From: Sphingomonas sp. LT1P40
Lineage (GTDB): Bacteria; Pseudomonadota; Alphaproteobacteria; Sphingomonadales; Sphingomonadaceae
Direction: 5' to 3'
DNA: 64,000 nucleotides
Assembly (NCBI RefSeq): GCF_036663835.1
Contig: NZ_JAXOJT010000002.1
Coordinates: forward strand, 682,001 to 746,000
Shown here: positions 19,548-27,947 of the stretch, in pieces
Numbering within the stretch: position 1 is the stretch's first letter
How the letters are laid out: each line of letters begins with the position of its first letter
Notes under the pieces: model-generated
What the model saw: only the letters and a program-made list of their open reading frames with translations
The model's database searches: none
What the model was told of the DNA's origin: nothing
Program-made: the position numbers and the translations under genes

Positions 19548-21707
19548 TCACTCCTCGATCGTTGAAAGAACCAGCCGCGCGGGCGCAGACAGGCCGTGGT
19601 CGCCCGCCTGACGCACTTCGATGACTACCGGTCCCGCCGCCACGATTTCCGGCCCCAGCAACAGCTCGGGCGTTTCCGTCGTCGCGGTCTGTTCGGGCAT
19701 CGTGCCGGGTGTGATTCGCAGCTGATAGCGTTCGGCTTCTTCGGCCAGCGGCGCATCCACCCCGTCGATCCAGCGCCACCCGGCGCGGCTGCGTCGCGTC
19801 CAGCGCAGCAGCGCCGCGCCATCCGCCTGCATCTCGGCCCGCAAATTGACGGGGCAGGGCGGCACCACCGACGCGCCGGTCAACGGCGCATCGGCCTCCA
19901 CCCCATCGGGATCGCCCACCCCGGTTGCCAGCACCGACACCGTCGCGCCGACGCTGCCCACCGCATCCCGTACCGCCAGCGTCGCTGCGTCGATCAGCAC
20001 GAAACGGTCCCCGGCCACAGCTTCGCCAATCGCCGCTTCGGTCCCGCGCCGCCCGCGCCACAATCGCGTCAGCCGCCAGCGATTGTCGCCCAGCGATTCG
20101 GCCTCGCCGAACTGCAACAGCTCGTCGCCGACCAGCGCCAGGTTCAGCCCTGCATCCAGTCCAACATCATCGGCATCGCTCAGCACCATCCCGTCATGCG
20201 CCAGCTCGACCACCAGTCCGCCGTTCCGGTCCTCGATCGCCGCGTCCGCCGCGCCCCCCGGCGTCTCAACCACCCCGATCACCGCCGGTGCAGCGGTCAC
20301 GCCGGCGGATTCCCAGCGGACGCCGCCATCGACGCTCAGCGCCAGCGCCGCGCGCCGCCATGCCGGCTCGGTCCCGCACGCCGCAATCATCAGCCGTGGC
20401 GAGGCGAGCAGTCCCTCGCCCAGATGCGGCAGCTCGAACGCATGCACGATCGTCTCGCCCTGCACATCGTCCGGCGCACCCAGCACCCGCCCCGGCGACG
20501 CGCTGGCGGGGAGTGCTGCGGGCGCTATCCGGATCAGCTCCAGCGTCACCGCCATCGCCTCAAGGCTCCAGCTCGCCACGCGCCACTGCCCCGGCTCGCC
20601 CGCGATCTCGACCCGCCCGCCCGGTGGAATCGTCAGCGCGTCCCAGCCGGTCGTCACCGTCCGCCGCTCGCGCTCGACATCCGCCCGCGCCAGCGCTGCC
20701 TCGGCCAGTTGCTTCGCCTCGCTTGCGGACAGGACCGCAGGCAGCTCGATCGCCGCCTCACGATGCCCCGCCCCCGGCCGGACGGCGGATTGCAGCCCCG
20801 CCTGATAATCGCGCGCGGGATCATAATGGCTCAGCGTCACGCGGCGTGGCGCGCGGTCGGCGGCGGCGATGGCGCGATTGCCCGTGCCAGCACCCCGCAT
20901 CCCGTTATCCGTGACGGTGACGACCTCACCGCCACCGGCGGCGAGTACCAGCTCGCTTCCGTTCGTCTGTGGCCACGCACCGGTCGCCTGCACCAGCGGT
21001 TCAATCACCCCGCGCTGCGACCCGCCATAGGCCGAAAAGCCCCCGATCGCCGTCACCGCCTCGCCGCCCGCCACCGCGCCGCCGGATACCGAGGCGACGA
21101 TCGCTCCCGCACTCACCGCCCCTGTATCCGCCGTCACCTCGAACGTCAGCGACGGGATGCGATTGCCGAAATCGGCCAGCTCCAGATTCTCGAACACGGC
21201 ATAGGCCATGCCGCGGTGCGCCGGTGCGGATCCCGTCCCTTCTGCCGACGCGATCAACGGGTCCGCCGCCTGATCCTCACCGCCCAGGTGCAGCCGAAAG
21301 CCGGTATTGGCCTTCCAGTCCCCCGCCGCCCCGCGCAACAATTTCCCGTCCGCCCAGATCCGCCCCACCGACAGGATCGGTCGCGCCGACAGCGCCACCG
21401 CGAACGACGCGGTATAGCTGTAACTGGTCACGGTCGGCCGCCCCTTGCCACCCTCACGGTGGCGATGTTCGATCAGGTCGGTTGCCCAGATCACCGATCC
21501 CGCCACGCGTAACGTCCCGAACAATTTTGGGATCGGCGTCCCGTAACTCGACGTTTGCAGCGCCAGTTCAGTCAGTCGCGGCCCCTCGCGCCCCTTGGGT
21601 TTGAACAGCAATTCGCGGTCCACGCTCTGCCCGATAATCCCGCCCAGCATCGCCCCGATCGGCCCGCCAATCGCGCCGCCGATCGTCGTCAGAATCAGTG
21701 TCGCCAT
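19548..21707 (-). CDS. GTA tail tip / host specificity protein (gp15-like, short form)
   Basis: 719 residues from the ATG at 21707. The N-terminus has a glycine-rich hydrophobic segment (IGGAIGGPIGAMLGGIIGQS) followed by YGTPIPKLFGTLRVAGSVIWATDL and SYSYTASFAVAL, typical of phage tail proteins of the gp15/Phage-tail_3 type. The Rhodobacter gp15 is about 1300 residues and has a TIM-barrel N-terminal half. That half is absent here. The C-terminal third holds beta-rich repeats and an FN3-like segment (LRITPG...VVIEVRQAGDHG). Confidence 0.86.
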   Translation of the reverse strand: MATLILTTIGGAIGGPIGAMLGGIIGQSVDRELLFKPKGREGPRLTELALQTSSYGTPIPKLFGTLRVAGSVIWATDLIEHRHREGGKGRPTVTSYSYTASFAVALSARPILSVGRIWADGKLLRGAAGDWKANTGFRLHLGGEDQAADPLIASAEGTGSAPAHRGMAYAVFENLELADFGNRIPSLTFEVTADTGAVSAGAIVASVSGGAVAGGEAVTAIGGFSAYGGSQRGVIEPLVQATGAWPQTNGSELVLAAGGGEVVTVTDNGMRGAGTGNRAIAAADRAPRRVTLSHYDPARDYQAGLQSAVRPGAGHREAAIELPAVLSASEAKQLAEAALARADVERERRTVTTGWDALTIPPGGRVEIAGEPGQWRVASWSLEAMAVTLELIRIAPAALPASASPGRVLGAPDDVQGETIVHAFELPHLGEGLLASPRLMIAACGTEPAWRRAALALSVDGGVRWESAGVTAAPAVIGVVETPGGAADAAIEDRNGGLVVELAHDGMVLSDADDVGLDAGLNLALVGDELLQFGEAESLGDNRWRLTRLWRGRRGTEAAIGEAVAGDRFVLIDAATLAVRDAVGSVGATVSVLATGVGDPDGVEADAPLTGASVVPPCPVNLRAEMQADGAALLRWTRRSRAGWRWIDGVDAPLAEEAERYQLRITPGTMPEQTATTETPELLLGPEIVAAGPVVIEVRQAGDHGLSAPARLVLSTIEE

Positions 21708-21708
21708 C

Positions 21709-22089
21709 TTATCTCTCCCGCCCCAGAGTCCGCCAGCGCGCGATTTCCGGCCACGGTGCCACCCCCGGCCGCTCGACCACGCGCCTGAGCGACGCATCCG
21801 CATGAATCACGCCGCCCTCGCTCTGAATGCCCAGATGCAGCTGCCCCGGCCCCGCCCGAAACAGAATGAGGTCGCCAGCTCGCCGGTCGCTCACCGGTAC
21901 CAGCCCGGCATCCGCCACGCCCGCCAGTATCGCCCGCTCATCCCCCGATCGCAGCGAATAGCCGCGCGGCACCTTCGCCCCAAAAGCCAGCCCCGCCAGC
22001 CCGATACAATCCAGTCCGTTCTCGACCGTCCGCCCGTGCAACCGAAACCGCGCGCCCAGCGCTGCCCGCGCCACTTCCAGCGACCTCAT
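21709..22089 (-). CDS. NlpC/P60-family peptidase (GTA gp14)
   Basis: 126 residues from the ATG at 22089, whose ATGA overlaps the stop of the DUF2163 gene. The catalytic Cys is in ENGLDCIGLAGLAF near residue 28 and the His in GQLHLGIQSEGGVIHAD. It cuts peptidoglycan cross-link peptides during tail penetration in GTA/phage tails (family knowledge). Length is normal for gp14. Confidence 0.9.
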   Translation of the reverse strand: MRSLEVARAALGARFRLHGRTVENGLDCIGLAGLAFGAKVPRGYSLRSGDERAILAGVADAGLVPVSDRRAGDLILFRAGPGQLHLGIQSEGGVIHADASLRRVVERPGVAPWPEIARWRTLGRER

Positions 22090-22883
22090 GCGCCGGGATA
22101 GCGCGTCAGCAAATCGATCCCCGGCAGATACGGTTCCCCGCGAAAATTCGCCGCATTCCCGAACCGTCCCGCGCAAGTTGCGATCGACTTGTCGCACCCC
22201 TCGCTGACCTCGACCATCGCGCCGACAGCATCGAACCGAGGCACCCGCCGCAACGTCACCGTCGCGCCGCTCGACGCACCAACCGCATCCTCCAGCCCCG
22301 AATTACCGCCCGTAAACCAGCGTACCCGCCCGCCCGCACAGTCGCCCGGCATCGCATCCAGCGTCAGCACCGCCCCCGCCGCCGAAACCACGCGGGCAAA
22401 GCGCCGCCGCCCCGCCATCGCCACGCGGCACCGTTTGTCGCCCAGCTCCGCCCGACATTCCGGCGACGTCGCCTCGACCACCGGCCCCTCCAGCGCCGCC
22501 GCCACCCCGCGCAACTCCGCCGTCAGCACGCCATCCTTCGTCTCGACCGCCCCGATCGTACCCTCGCCCAGCGCCACCGTCTCACCGGGCTCGGTCCAGT
22601 CCACCGCAAACACCACCACCCGCGCTCCGTCCCAGCGCCCCGCGAGCAGATCGCGTTCCGCTATCGCCGCCCCGGTCAGCGCCCCGGTTACATCCATGCT
22701 GTCCGCATCGAACCCCGCGCTGCGCTTGACCGCGGACGGCGTCATCCCCGGCGCCGCGCGATAGACAAAGCCATCGACGCTCAAATCCCGGTCATGCGCC
22801 GTCAAACCAATCGCCACCCCATCCCGCCGCTCGATCCGCCAGCACAGCGCAATCGTGGCAAGGGGTTCCTGTAGCCAGGTCAT
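22086..22883 (-). CDS. DUF2163 baseplate hub protein (GTA gp13)
   Basis: 265 residues. DUF2163/BR0599-type features: LCWRIERRDGVAIGLTAHDRD at the start, and cysteine pairs in SPECRAELGDKRCRVAM and CDKSIATCAGRF followed by NFRGEPYLPG, which in RcGTA bind an iron-sulfur cluster in the hub. It precedes gp14 with a 4-nt overlap. Its upstream partner gp12 is separated from it by a plus-strand cargo gene. Confidence 0.9.
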   Translation of the reverse strand: MTWLQEPLATIALCWRIERRDGVAIGLTAHDRDLSVDGFVYRAAPGMTPSAVKRSAGFDADSMDVTGALTGAAIAERDLLAGRWDGARVVVFAVDWTEPGETVALGEGTIGAVETKDGVLTAELRGVAAALEGPVVEATSPECRAELGDKRCRVAMAGRRRFARVVSAAGAVLTLDAMPGDCAGGRVRWFTGGNSGLEDAVGASSGATVTLRRVPRFDAVGAMVEVSEGCDKSIATCAGRFGNAANFRGEPYLPGIDLLTRYPGA

Positions 22884-22900
22884 AAATGTCTCCAGAGAAT

Positions 22901-22944
22901 CCTCCCCGGCACGGGGAGCGGGGACGTCCGCAGGACGGTGGAGG
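22901..22944. repeat. REP-like palindrome, family CCTCCCCGGCACGGGGAG
   Basis: Contains the stem CTCCCCGG-CA-CGGGGAG, a second small hairpin CGTCCGCAGGACG, and outer CCTCC/GGAGG ends. It lies between the gp13 start and the lipoprotein cargo gene. A second copy with the same left half is at 27478-27520. Confidence 0.75.
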
Positions 22945-23005
22945 CGGCGGGCCGCGAGCGAAACGCTGCAATTGTCCCGTCAACCTAACGCAGTTACGAA
23001 GCGCT

Positions 23006-23413
23006 ATGAGACGCAGCCTCTGTTCCGCCTTGCTGCTAAGCACACTCGCCATAAGCTGCGCGCCCGCAGAACCGGAATACGCTTGCACGCCGCCCCGCGT
23101 CTCTTGGGGCGAGCCTCATCCCCACGGGCTTATCGCGGCATCTGTCGTCGTATCGCTTGATCGGAACGATAAAACTTACTGGATGGGGCGTCCGACCTCA
23201 CTTGAAGTCATCACAAAATACCTGCGCACCGCGTCGGGCCTTTCGCCGCAACCGCCTGTTCGGTTCGAAGCGGAAATGGGTGCATCCTGCACAAAGCTGG
23301 AAGACCTCCGGACGCTTATCGAACGCGAATATAGCTGCGGTAAAGAAGGTCATTGTGACGAGGGCAGCCGCACAATCGGCAATCAACTCCCATTCAAAGG
23401 GCCGATACCCTAA
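23006..23413 (+). CDS. ExbD-like lipoprotein, cargo gene in the GTA cluster
   Basis: 135 residues on the strand opposite to all GTA genes, between gp12 and gp13. The start at 23006 gives a lipoprotein signal with lipobox LAISC around residue 17. The mature part (IAASVVVSLDRNDKTYWMG, TSLEVITKYLRTASG, then PVRFEAEMGASCTKLEDLRT) has the strand-helix layout of the ExbD/TolR periplasmic domain, without the transmembrane helix. Four extra cysteines follow. It is predicted periplasmic; its last 4 nt overlap the gp12 stop codon region. Confidence 0.72.
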   Translation: MRRSLCSALLLSTLAISCAPAEPEYACTPPRVSWGEPHPHGLIAASVVVSLDRNDKTYWMGRPTSLEVITKYLRTASGLSPQPPVRFEAEMGASCTKLEDLRTLIEREYSCGKEGHCDEGSRTIGNQLPFKGPIP

Positions 23414-25689
23414 CCCTCTCGCACCTCCACCAACGGCACACTCGGCGCCGCCCCAGCCATAAACGTCGCCCGGTTCACGCTCAGCGAATCCTCGGCGAAC
23501 CGCACGGTGACATCGAACCGATACCCGGCGGTCACCACCGCGCCCTCTTCCGGCGGATCGTCCAGCACCACAGCACCGCCGTCCAGCTCGAACGCCGCCG
23601 TCTCGACGCCATCTACCGCGACCCGCACGCTCCCGGCAACCGGCCGGAATATCCGCCGCGCCACCTCGCCATAATGCTTCACCAGTGGAAACGACTGGAC
23701 CTCGCCATCCCCTTCGCCGACCATCTGATCGAGCGCCCCCGGATCGCCCTCGTCGTTCGAGCAATCGTCGAACGGATCGCGCAGCCGGAACGCCCGCGCC
23801 GGTCCCATTCGCGCCCGGTAAAACGCCAGTAACTCCCGGATATCCGCCTCGCTGCGCACCCCCGGCCCGACATCGTAGCGCGTCCGCGCCTCCGCCCAGG
23901 CGGCATTGCGCGCCTCATGCCCGCCCGCGCTGGTCAGGATCGCGGTCGAAACCTCGGGTGCCACCTCCGCCTCGCGCCCCAGCGCGATCGGGAACAGCAC
24001 ATCGTCAAATGCCTGCACATCATCCTCCTGATCGAATGTCACGAATCCCTCCCGGATCACCTGCGGCAATGCCCAGACAAACGTCGCCGCCACCCCCCGC
24101 CGCCGCGCCGCATCCGCCGCATCGGATATCCCGCGCCATTGTGCGGCGTCCTCAGCGTTCAGCACGAAGCCGCTGAAATAATGCTGCTTGTCCACCGGAT
24201 AGCCCAGCCGCGCCTCCGCCAGCGCCACCCCGCGAGCGCTCGCCACGGCATTGCCCGCCGCCGCCCAGTCATAATCCTCCAGCTGCAACACATCGAAGGC
24301 GGGCCACGCCCAACCCACCGGCAAATTCGCCCGCATCGCTTCCGGCGCTTCCCGGTCCAGCACGGTCGGCAGATAGGCGAGCAGCAACAACGTCGCCCCC
24401 GCCGCTTCCTCGCGCACCGCATCCCCCAAAGCCGCCGTCGAAGCCGCCAGCAACGCCCCCGCCGCATCCAGCACCGCAGTATCGGGATCGTGCCGCACAT
24501 TCTGCTCGCCCGGATCGCCCAAAGCCGCCTTCGCCGCATCGTCATGGATGCACAGCCGCCCGTCGGCCATAACCCACCACCACGGCTCGCCCACCTGAAA
24601 CTTCACCGCCACCCCGGCACCTTGTGCGATCCACACGAACGCCCGTGCCACAGCCTGCAAATAGCCCATCGCCCCGCCATGCGCGGGCGACAGCAACGCC
24701 GATGGCGGCACCCATCCGGTCTGCGCGGGCGACCCGTCAAACGCCCGCTGCTTCCAGTCATTCCAGGTATGCTGATCCAGCAATTCATATGACAGCGACC
24801 AGATCACGCCATAGCCCAGCGCCTTCGCCCGCGCCGCAAAATCCGCATGCCACGCCGCGCACGGTGCGTTCAGCGCCCCGCCCGTCAGGCTGGCATAATG
24901 GCCCCCCGAAGCCGCCTCCAGCCGGAAATAATGGCTCATCCCCACATAATGGACGATGTCCCCGCGATACCCCAGCTGCAGCGCATTCCGCAGCAACCGC
25001 TCGGGCGTTACATGATAGCTGTCGTCATAGCCCGAGCAGATCGACAGCCCATGCTCCGGCACCACCACATCGCCAATGCTCAGCACCGCGCCCGGCCCCG
25101 ACACCGCGATCTCGCTCAGCTCGACCCAGCCCTCGACCGGCACGCTCAGCGCCGCATCGTCCCCGGTAAACCCCTCCGGCACCAGGCTCACGAACATCCG
25201 GTCGACATCGCCCGCCCATACCGGATCGGCCTCACCCGGCAGCATGAAGCCACCGTCAACGCTCGCGAAATCAAGGCTGACGACGCAATCCTCCGGTGTG
25301 CCCACCGCATAATTCCACAGTCGCACATACCAGGCGCGCGGCTCGCCCGCCGCGTCTCGCCCCTCGATCGTCAGCACCGGGCCGTTGACGGCATCCAGCG
25401 CCAGCACTCCCGCCGACCGCCACCGAAACGCCAACCGACACCCGCGAAAATCCCGTGACGTCTCATACGCCAGCAACGGATGGTCATGCCGATCCTCACT
25501 TTCCCAGATCAGCCCCGCCAGATCATCCTGCCGGTAAAACACCGCATCCACTCGCAATGCGTCGGGCGCGGTGGTCACGACCGAAGCCATCATCGGCCGC
25601 GGAAAATTCACCGTCCAATATGCGGGGTCAAAGCGCGAGATCACGCCCTCCACCTGCACTGTTCGTTCGGACGCCAGCCAATAAGCCAT
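23410..25689 (-). CDS. GTA distal tail protein: long N-terminal domain fused to DUF2460 (gp12)
   Basis: 759 residues. The last 200 or so (RSEADIRELLAFYRARMGPA, FRLRDPFDDCSNDEGDPG, GEVQSFPLVKHYG, VTVRFAEDSLSVNR) are a clear DUF2460 distal-tail domain, which alone is the usual gp12. The first 550 residues form a separate module with a barrel-like, glycosidase-style layout (YRGDIVHYVGMSHYFRLE, YGVIWSLSYELLDQHTWNDW, QVGEPWWWVMADG, PAFDVLQLEDYDW). Similar long proteins in sphingomonads are, as I recall, named non-contractile tail sheath proteins. Confidence 0.85.
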   Translation of the reverse strand: MAYWLASERTVQVEGVISRFDPAYWTVNFPRPMMASVVTTAPDALRVDAVFYRQDDLAGLIWESEDRHDHPLLAYETSRDFRGCRLAFRWRSAGVLALDAVNGPVLTIEGRDAAGEPRAWYVRLWNYAVGTPEDCVVSLDFASVDGGFMLPGEADPVWAGDVDRMFVSLVPEGFTGDDAALSVPVEGWVELSEIAVSGPGAVLSIGDVVVPEHGLSICSGYDDSYHVTPERLLRNALQLGYRGDIVHYVGMSHYFRLEAASGGHYASLTGGALNAPCAAWHADFAARAKALGYGVIWSLSYELLDQHTWNDWKQRAFDGSPAQTGWVPPSALLSPAHGGAMGYLQAVARAFVWIAQGAGVAVKFQVGEPWWWVMADGRLCIHDDAAKAALGDPGEQNVRHDPDTAVLDAAGALLAASTAALGDAVREEAAGATLLLLAYLPTVLDREAPEAMRANLPVGWAWPAFDVLQLEDYDWAAAGNAVASARGVALAEARLGYPVDKQHYFSGFVLNAEDAAQWRGISDAADAARRRGVAATFVWALPQVIREGFVTFDQEDDVQAFDDVLFPIALGREAEVAPEVSTAILTSAGGHEARNAAWAEARTRYDVGPGVRSEADIRELLAFYRARMGPARAFRLRDPFDDCSNDEGDPGALDQMVGEGDGEVQSFPLVKHYGEVARRIFRPVAGSVRVAVDGVETAAFELDGGAVVLDDPPEEGAVVTAGYRFDVTVRFAEDSLSVNRATFMAGAAPSVPLVEVREG

Positions 25690-25724
25690 TGCCTACCCCC
25701 TCAAAACTGCTGCAAATTCGGAAT

Positions 25725-25948
25725 ATGAACCCGATTGATCAGGCCTCCAGAGTACGCCCCGACGGTTTGCGCCGTGTCGTTTTCGACATGAACGACCAAG
25801 GTCTGTTTCGTTTCTCGGAAGATTGTTGGGTCGTGTTCGACGCGCCCGTCGACCCTGCATGGAGCATTGGCGAACCATCCTTTACGAATCCCTCAGTGCC
25901 GCCGTTGACGGTGCGAAGGCTGCAATTCCCTGGTTTGCTAACGCCTAA
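25725..25948 (+). pseudogene. Decayed or frameshifted cargo ORF
   Basis: The 255-nt gap between tape measure and gp12 carries plus-strand, lower-GC sequence. One frame from the ATG at 25725 reads protein-like (RRVVFDMNDQGLFRFSED, WVVFDAPVD). A second frame from the ATG at 25859 ends at a TAA at 25948 with WRTILYESLSAAVDGAKAAI. The two would join by one frameshift into a roughly 74-residue protein. Could also be two random frames; the distinct base composition argues for an insertion. Confidence 0.35.
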
Positions 25949-26502
25949 TCCAAGCCGCTCAACGCCGCCTTCACCGCCCGCGCCACCTGCCGACTCGATT
26001 GCCGCAACGCCCCCGCGCTTTCGCCACCGGTCGCGTTGATCGTAATCGCCACCCGCACATCGCGCCCGCCGCCAGCCGACGGCACATCCACCCGCCCGCT
26101 CGCGGTCGGCACGAACAGCTCCGGCCCGCGCTCACCCACGACATAGGCCCGTCCCGACGACACCGGTCCGCCCGTCGCCCGCCCCGGCAGCCCCAACAGT
26201 CCCCCAAGCAACCCGCCGATCCCGCCGCCAGCACCACCGCCAAAGATCGAAGCCAGCCCACCCCGCACCGCTTCGGCGGCAATCTCCGCCAGCACCTGCG
26301 ACGCCACCCGCTTCAGATCCTCGAACCCCAGCTTGCCGGTCCGCACCGCGCGCAACAGCGCACTCTCGACCGCGCGCCCCGCGCGATCCGCACCAGCCTG
26401 CAACGGCCCGTCGATATTCCCGCGCATCTCCGCCACGTCGCGCGCAAATCCCTGCGTGTCCGCCCGCACGCTGACCACCAGCCGCTCGATTTCCTCATCC
26501 AT
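25945..26502 (-). CDS. GTA tail tape measure protein (gp11)
   Basis: 185 residues. Short tape measure: N-terminal LVVSVRADTQGFARDVAEM, a helical middle (LGFEDLKRVASQVLAEIAA), a glycine-rich hydrophobic stretch (IFGGGAGGGIGGLLGGLLG), then GRAYVVGERGPELFVP, which is the conserved C-terminal motif of GTA and phage tape measures. The length sets tail length in phages; here it predicts a short tail. It overlaps the tail chaperone gene by 8 nt. Confidence 0.9.
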   Translation of the reverse strand: MDEEIERLVVSVRADTQGFARDVAEMRGNIDGPLQAGADRAGRAVESALLRAVRTGKLGFEDLKRVASQVLAEIAAEAVRGGLASIFGGGAGGGIGGLLGGLLGLPGRATGGPVSSGRAYVVGERGPELFVPTASGRVDVPSAGGGRDVRVAITINATGGESAGALRQSSRQVARAVKAALSGLD

Positions 26503-26689
26503 CCGGAAACGCCTCCCTCATCCGCGCCAGCGTCGCCGCATCCGGCGGCGCAACCTCGTCGCCCGCCAGCACCGTCACCAAAGCCAGCAATTCCGCCGGC
26601 GTCGCGGCCCAGAACACGTCCGGCATCCACCCGAACACCACCCCCGCCTGCCCCGCGAGCCGCGTGGCGGCCTCCGCGAAGCAACTCAT
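26495..26689 (-). CDS. Phage tail assembly chaperone (GTA gp10.1)
   Basis: 64 residues from the ATG at 26689. The pattern FAEAATRLAGQAGVVFGW, MPDVFWAATPAELLALV is the small tail chaperone (rcc01693.1-type, TAC family) found between gp10 and the tape measure. The start overlaps the gp10 stop (ATGA) and the end overlaps the tape measure gene, so all three are translationally coupled. Confidence 0.88.
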   Translation of the reverse strand: MSCFAEAATRLAGQAGVVFGWMPDVFWAATPAELLALVTVLAGDEVAPPDAATLARMREAFPDG

Positions 26690-26979
26690 CGACCCGCCAG
26701 AATCTGCCCGAGCAGCACCTTCAGCGCAGGTGTTGCCGCCGCGAGTCCCCCCGCCGCAACCCCCTCGCCAAACGCCTGGCGCGTCAGTCCCTCGGGCACG
26801 TCGCGCAGGCAATGCCAGAATAGCCCGACCATCTCACCCAGCCCCAGCCGCCCGTCCGCCGCCCGTTCGACCAGCGCAAATAACGGCCCCAATTCCTCCT
26901 CCGCCGACACCAAAGCCGCGAACGAAGGCCGCAACACCAGCGCCACGCCGCCCACGCGAAGCGAAGCCTCCCCCCGCAC
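26686..26979 (-). CDS. GTA gp10 family protein
   Basis: 97 residues from the GTG at 26979. The core EASLRVGGVALVLRPSFAAL, then ELGPLFALVERAADGRL and FWHCLRDVPEGLTRQAFGE, matches the gene-transfer-agent gp10 family (tail assembly). An in-frame GTG at 27051 that overlaps the gp9 stop would add about 24 residues, several of them encoded by a REP palindrome at 26990-27021. The shorter form fits the family start better. Confidence 0.86.
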   Translation of the reverse strand: MRGEASLRVGGVALVLRPSFAALVSAEEELGPLFALVERAADGRLGLGEMVGLFWHCLRDVPEGLTRQAFGEGVAAGGLAAATPALKVLLGQILAGR

Positions 26980-26989
26980 GCCATTTGCG

Positions 26990-27021
26990 CTCCCCTCCCT
27001 GAAAGGGAGGGGCCGGGGGTG
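26990..27021. repeat. REP-like palindrome at the 5' end of gp10
   Basis: Perfect 9-bp stem CCCCTCCCT / AGGGAGGGG around GAA, followed by GCCGGGGGTGGG. A near-identical unit is at 34765-34800. It sits between the gp9 stop and the preferred gp10 start. Confidence 0.8.
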
Positions 27022-27047
27022 GGTCGATGTCTCACCGATCCCCCCAC

Positions 27048-27455
27048 TCACGCCGAAACCACCACGCCGCTGCTCTCCAGCGACAACGTATAAGACCGCT
27101 CCCCATTGAAATCCCCGGCATAGTCCAACCGCGTGACCAGAAACCGCCCGGTCATCGTCTCGCCACTCTCGAAGCTCAGCCGGTAATCGTCCAACACGCC
27201 CGACAGCGCATTGCCCTTGACCCGGACCTCCGCCGCCGAGCCTGTGAACACCCCCGCGCCCGAAACGCTGACCGACCGCACCCCGGCTCCCGACAGCAAC
27301 TCGCGCCACCCGCCCGAATCCTTCGACGTGATCGCCACCGCCTCGCCATTGACGCTCAACTGCGTCGTGCGCAGCCCCGCCACGGTGGCATAGACCACCG
27401 GCGTCGCTCCGTTCCCAACCTTCAACAGAAACGCGCTTCCCTTTTCCGCCGCCAT
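27048..27455 (-). CDS. Major tail tube protein (GTA gp9)
   Basis: 135 residues. TIGR02126-type phage tail tube protein: EKGSAFLLKVGNGATPVVYA, VAGLRTTQLSVNGEAVAITS, SGGWRELLSGAGVRS and GRFLVTRLDYAGDFNGE are all conserved. It should polymerise into the tail tube. A REP-like element follows the upstream gene gp8. High confidence from the near-complete match to the family pattern. Confidence 0.93.
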   Translation of the reverse strand: MAAEKGSAFLLKVGNGATPVVYATVAGLRTTQLSVNGEAVAITSKDSGGWRELLSGAGVRSVSVSGAGVFTGSAAEVRVKGNALSGVLDDYRLSFESGETMTGRFLVTRLDYAGDFNGERSYTLSLESSGVVVSA

Positions 27456-27477
27456 TTGACTTCTCCTTCTTCTAAAT

Positions 27478-27520
27478 CCTCCCCGGCACGGGGAGGGGGA
27501 CCAGCGAAGCTGGTGGAGGG
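27478..27520. repeat. REP-like palindrome between gp8 and gp9
   Basis: Same left half as the 22901 copy (CCTCCCCGGCACGGGGAG), followed by ACCAGCGAAGCTGGT, a second hairpin, and closing GGAGG. Two stacked stems in about 43 bp. Confidence 0.8.
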
Positions 27521-27557
27521 GCCGCCGCGCAGATGGCGGAACCCCGCGGGTCAGGAC

Positions 27558-27947
27558 CTAATTCTCCCGCAACATCCGCACCCGAAACTCGCTCATCGCC
27601 ATCCAACCGGAATCACGTGCCCGCACGATCCGGCTGCGCACCAGCCCGATCGTCACGATCCGCCACCCTTCGCCCAAAACAGGCTCGATTCCCTCGACCG
27701 CATCCTCGGCCAGCCCGACCAGCGCGCGCAGCCGCACCGGCCGTTCGCCCGCATCGAACAGCTGCACCGCGACCCGCCCCTCACGTCCGGCAATATCCTT
27801 GGTCGACCAGTCGATCAGCAGCGGCTCCTCGACCACCGCATGCGGCATCGGCCCGCGCAATGGCGGTGCGTCGAACACGGCGACCCCGTCCAGCGCCTCG
27901 CTCAGCGCAGCGCAGACCCCCGCCTGCAACATTTCGCGGGCGCTCAT
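27558..27947 (-). CDS. DUF3168 tail terminator-like protein (GTA gp8)
   Basis: 129 residues from the ATG at 27947. DUF3168 pattern: LQAGVCAALSEALDGVAVFD, VEEPLLIDWSTKDIAGREG, then RALVGLAEDAVEGI and WRIVTIGLVRSRIVRARDSG. The family closes the neck or tail end. The ATGA start overlaps the stop of the upstream small gp7 gene. Confidence 0.9.
   Translation of the reverse strand: MSAREMLQAGVCAALSEALDGVAVFDAPPLRGPMPHAVVEEPLLIDWSTKDIAGREGRVAVQLFDAGERPVRLRALVGLAEDAVEGIEPVLGEGWRIVTIGLVRSRIVRARDSGWMAMSEFRVRMLREN

Noticed and set aside
19596..21512. 638-codon plus-strand frame over the tail tip gene
   Set aside because: Antisense shadow; Arg/Pro/Gln-rich, no start signal, and the minus strand encodes a clear tail protein.
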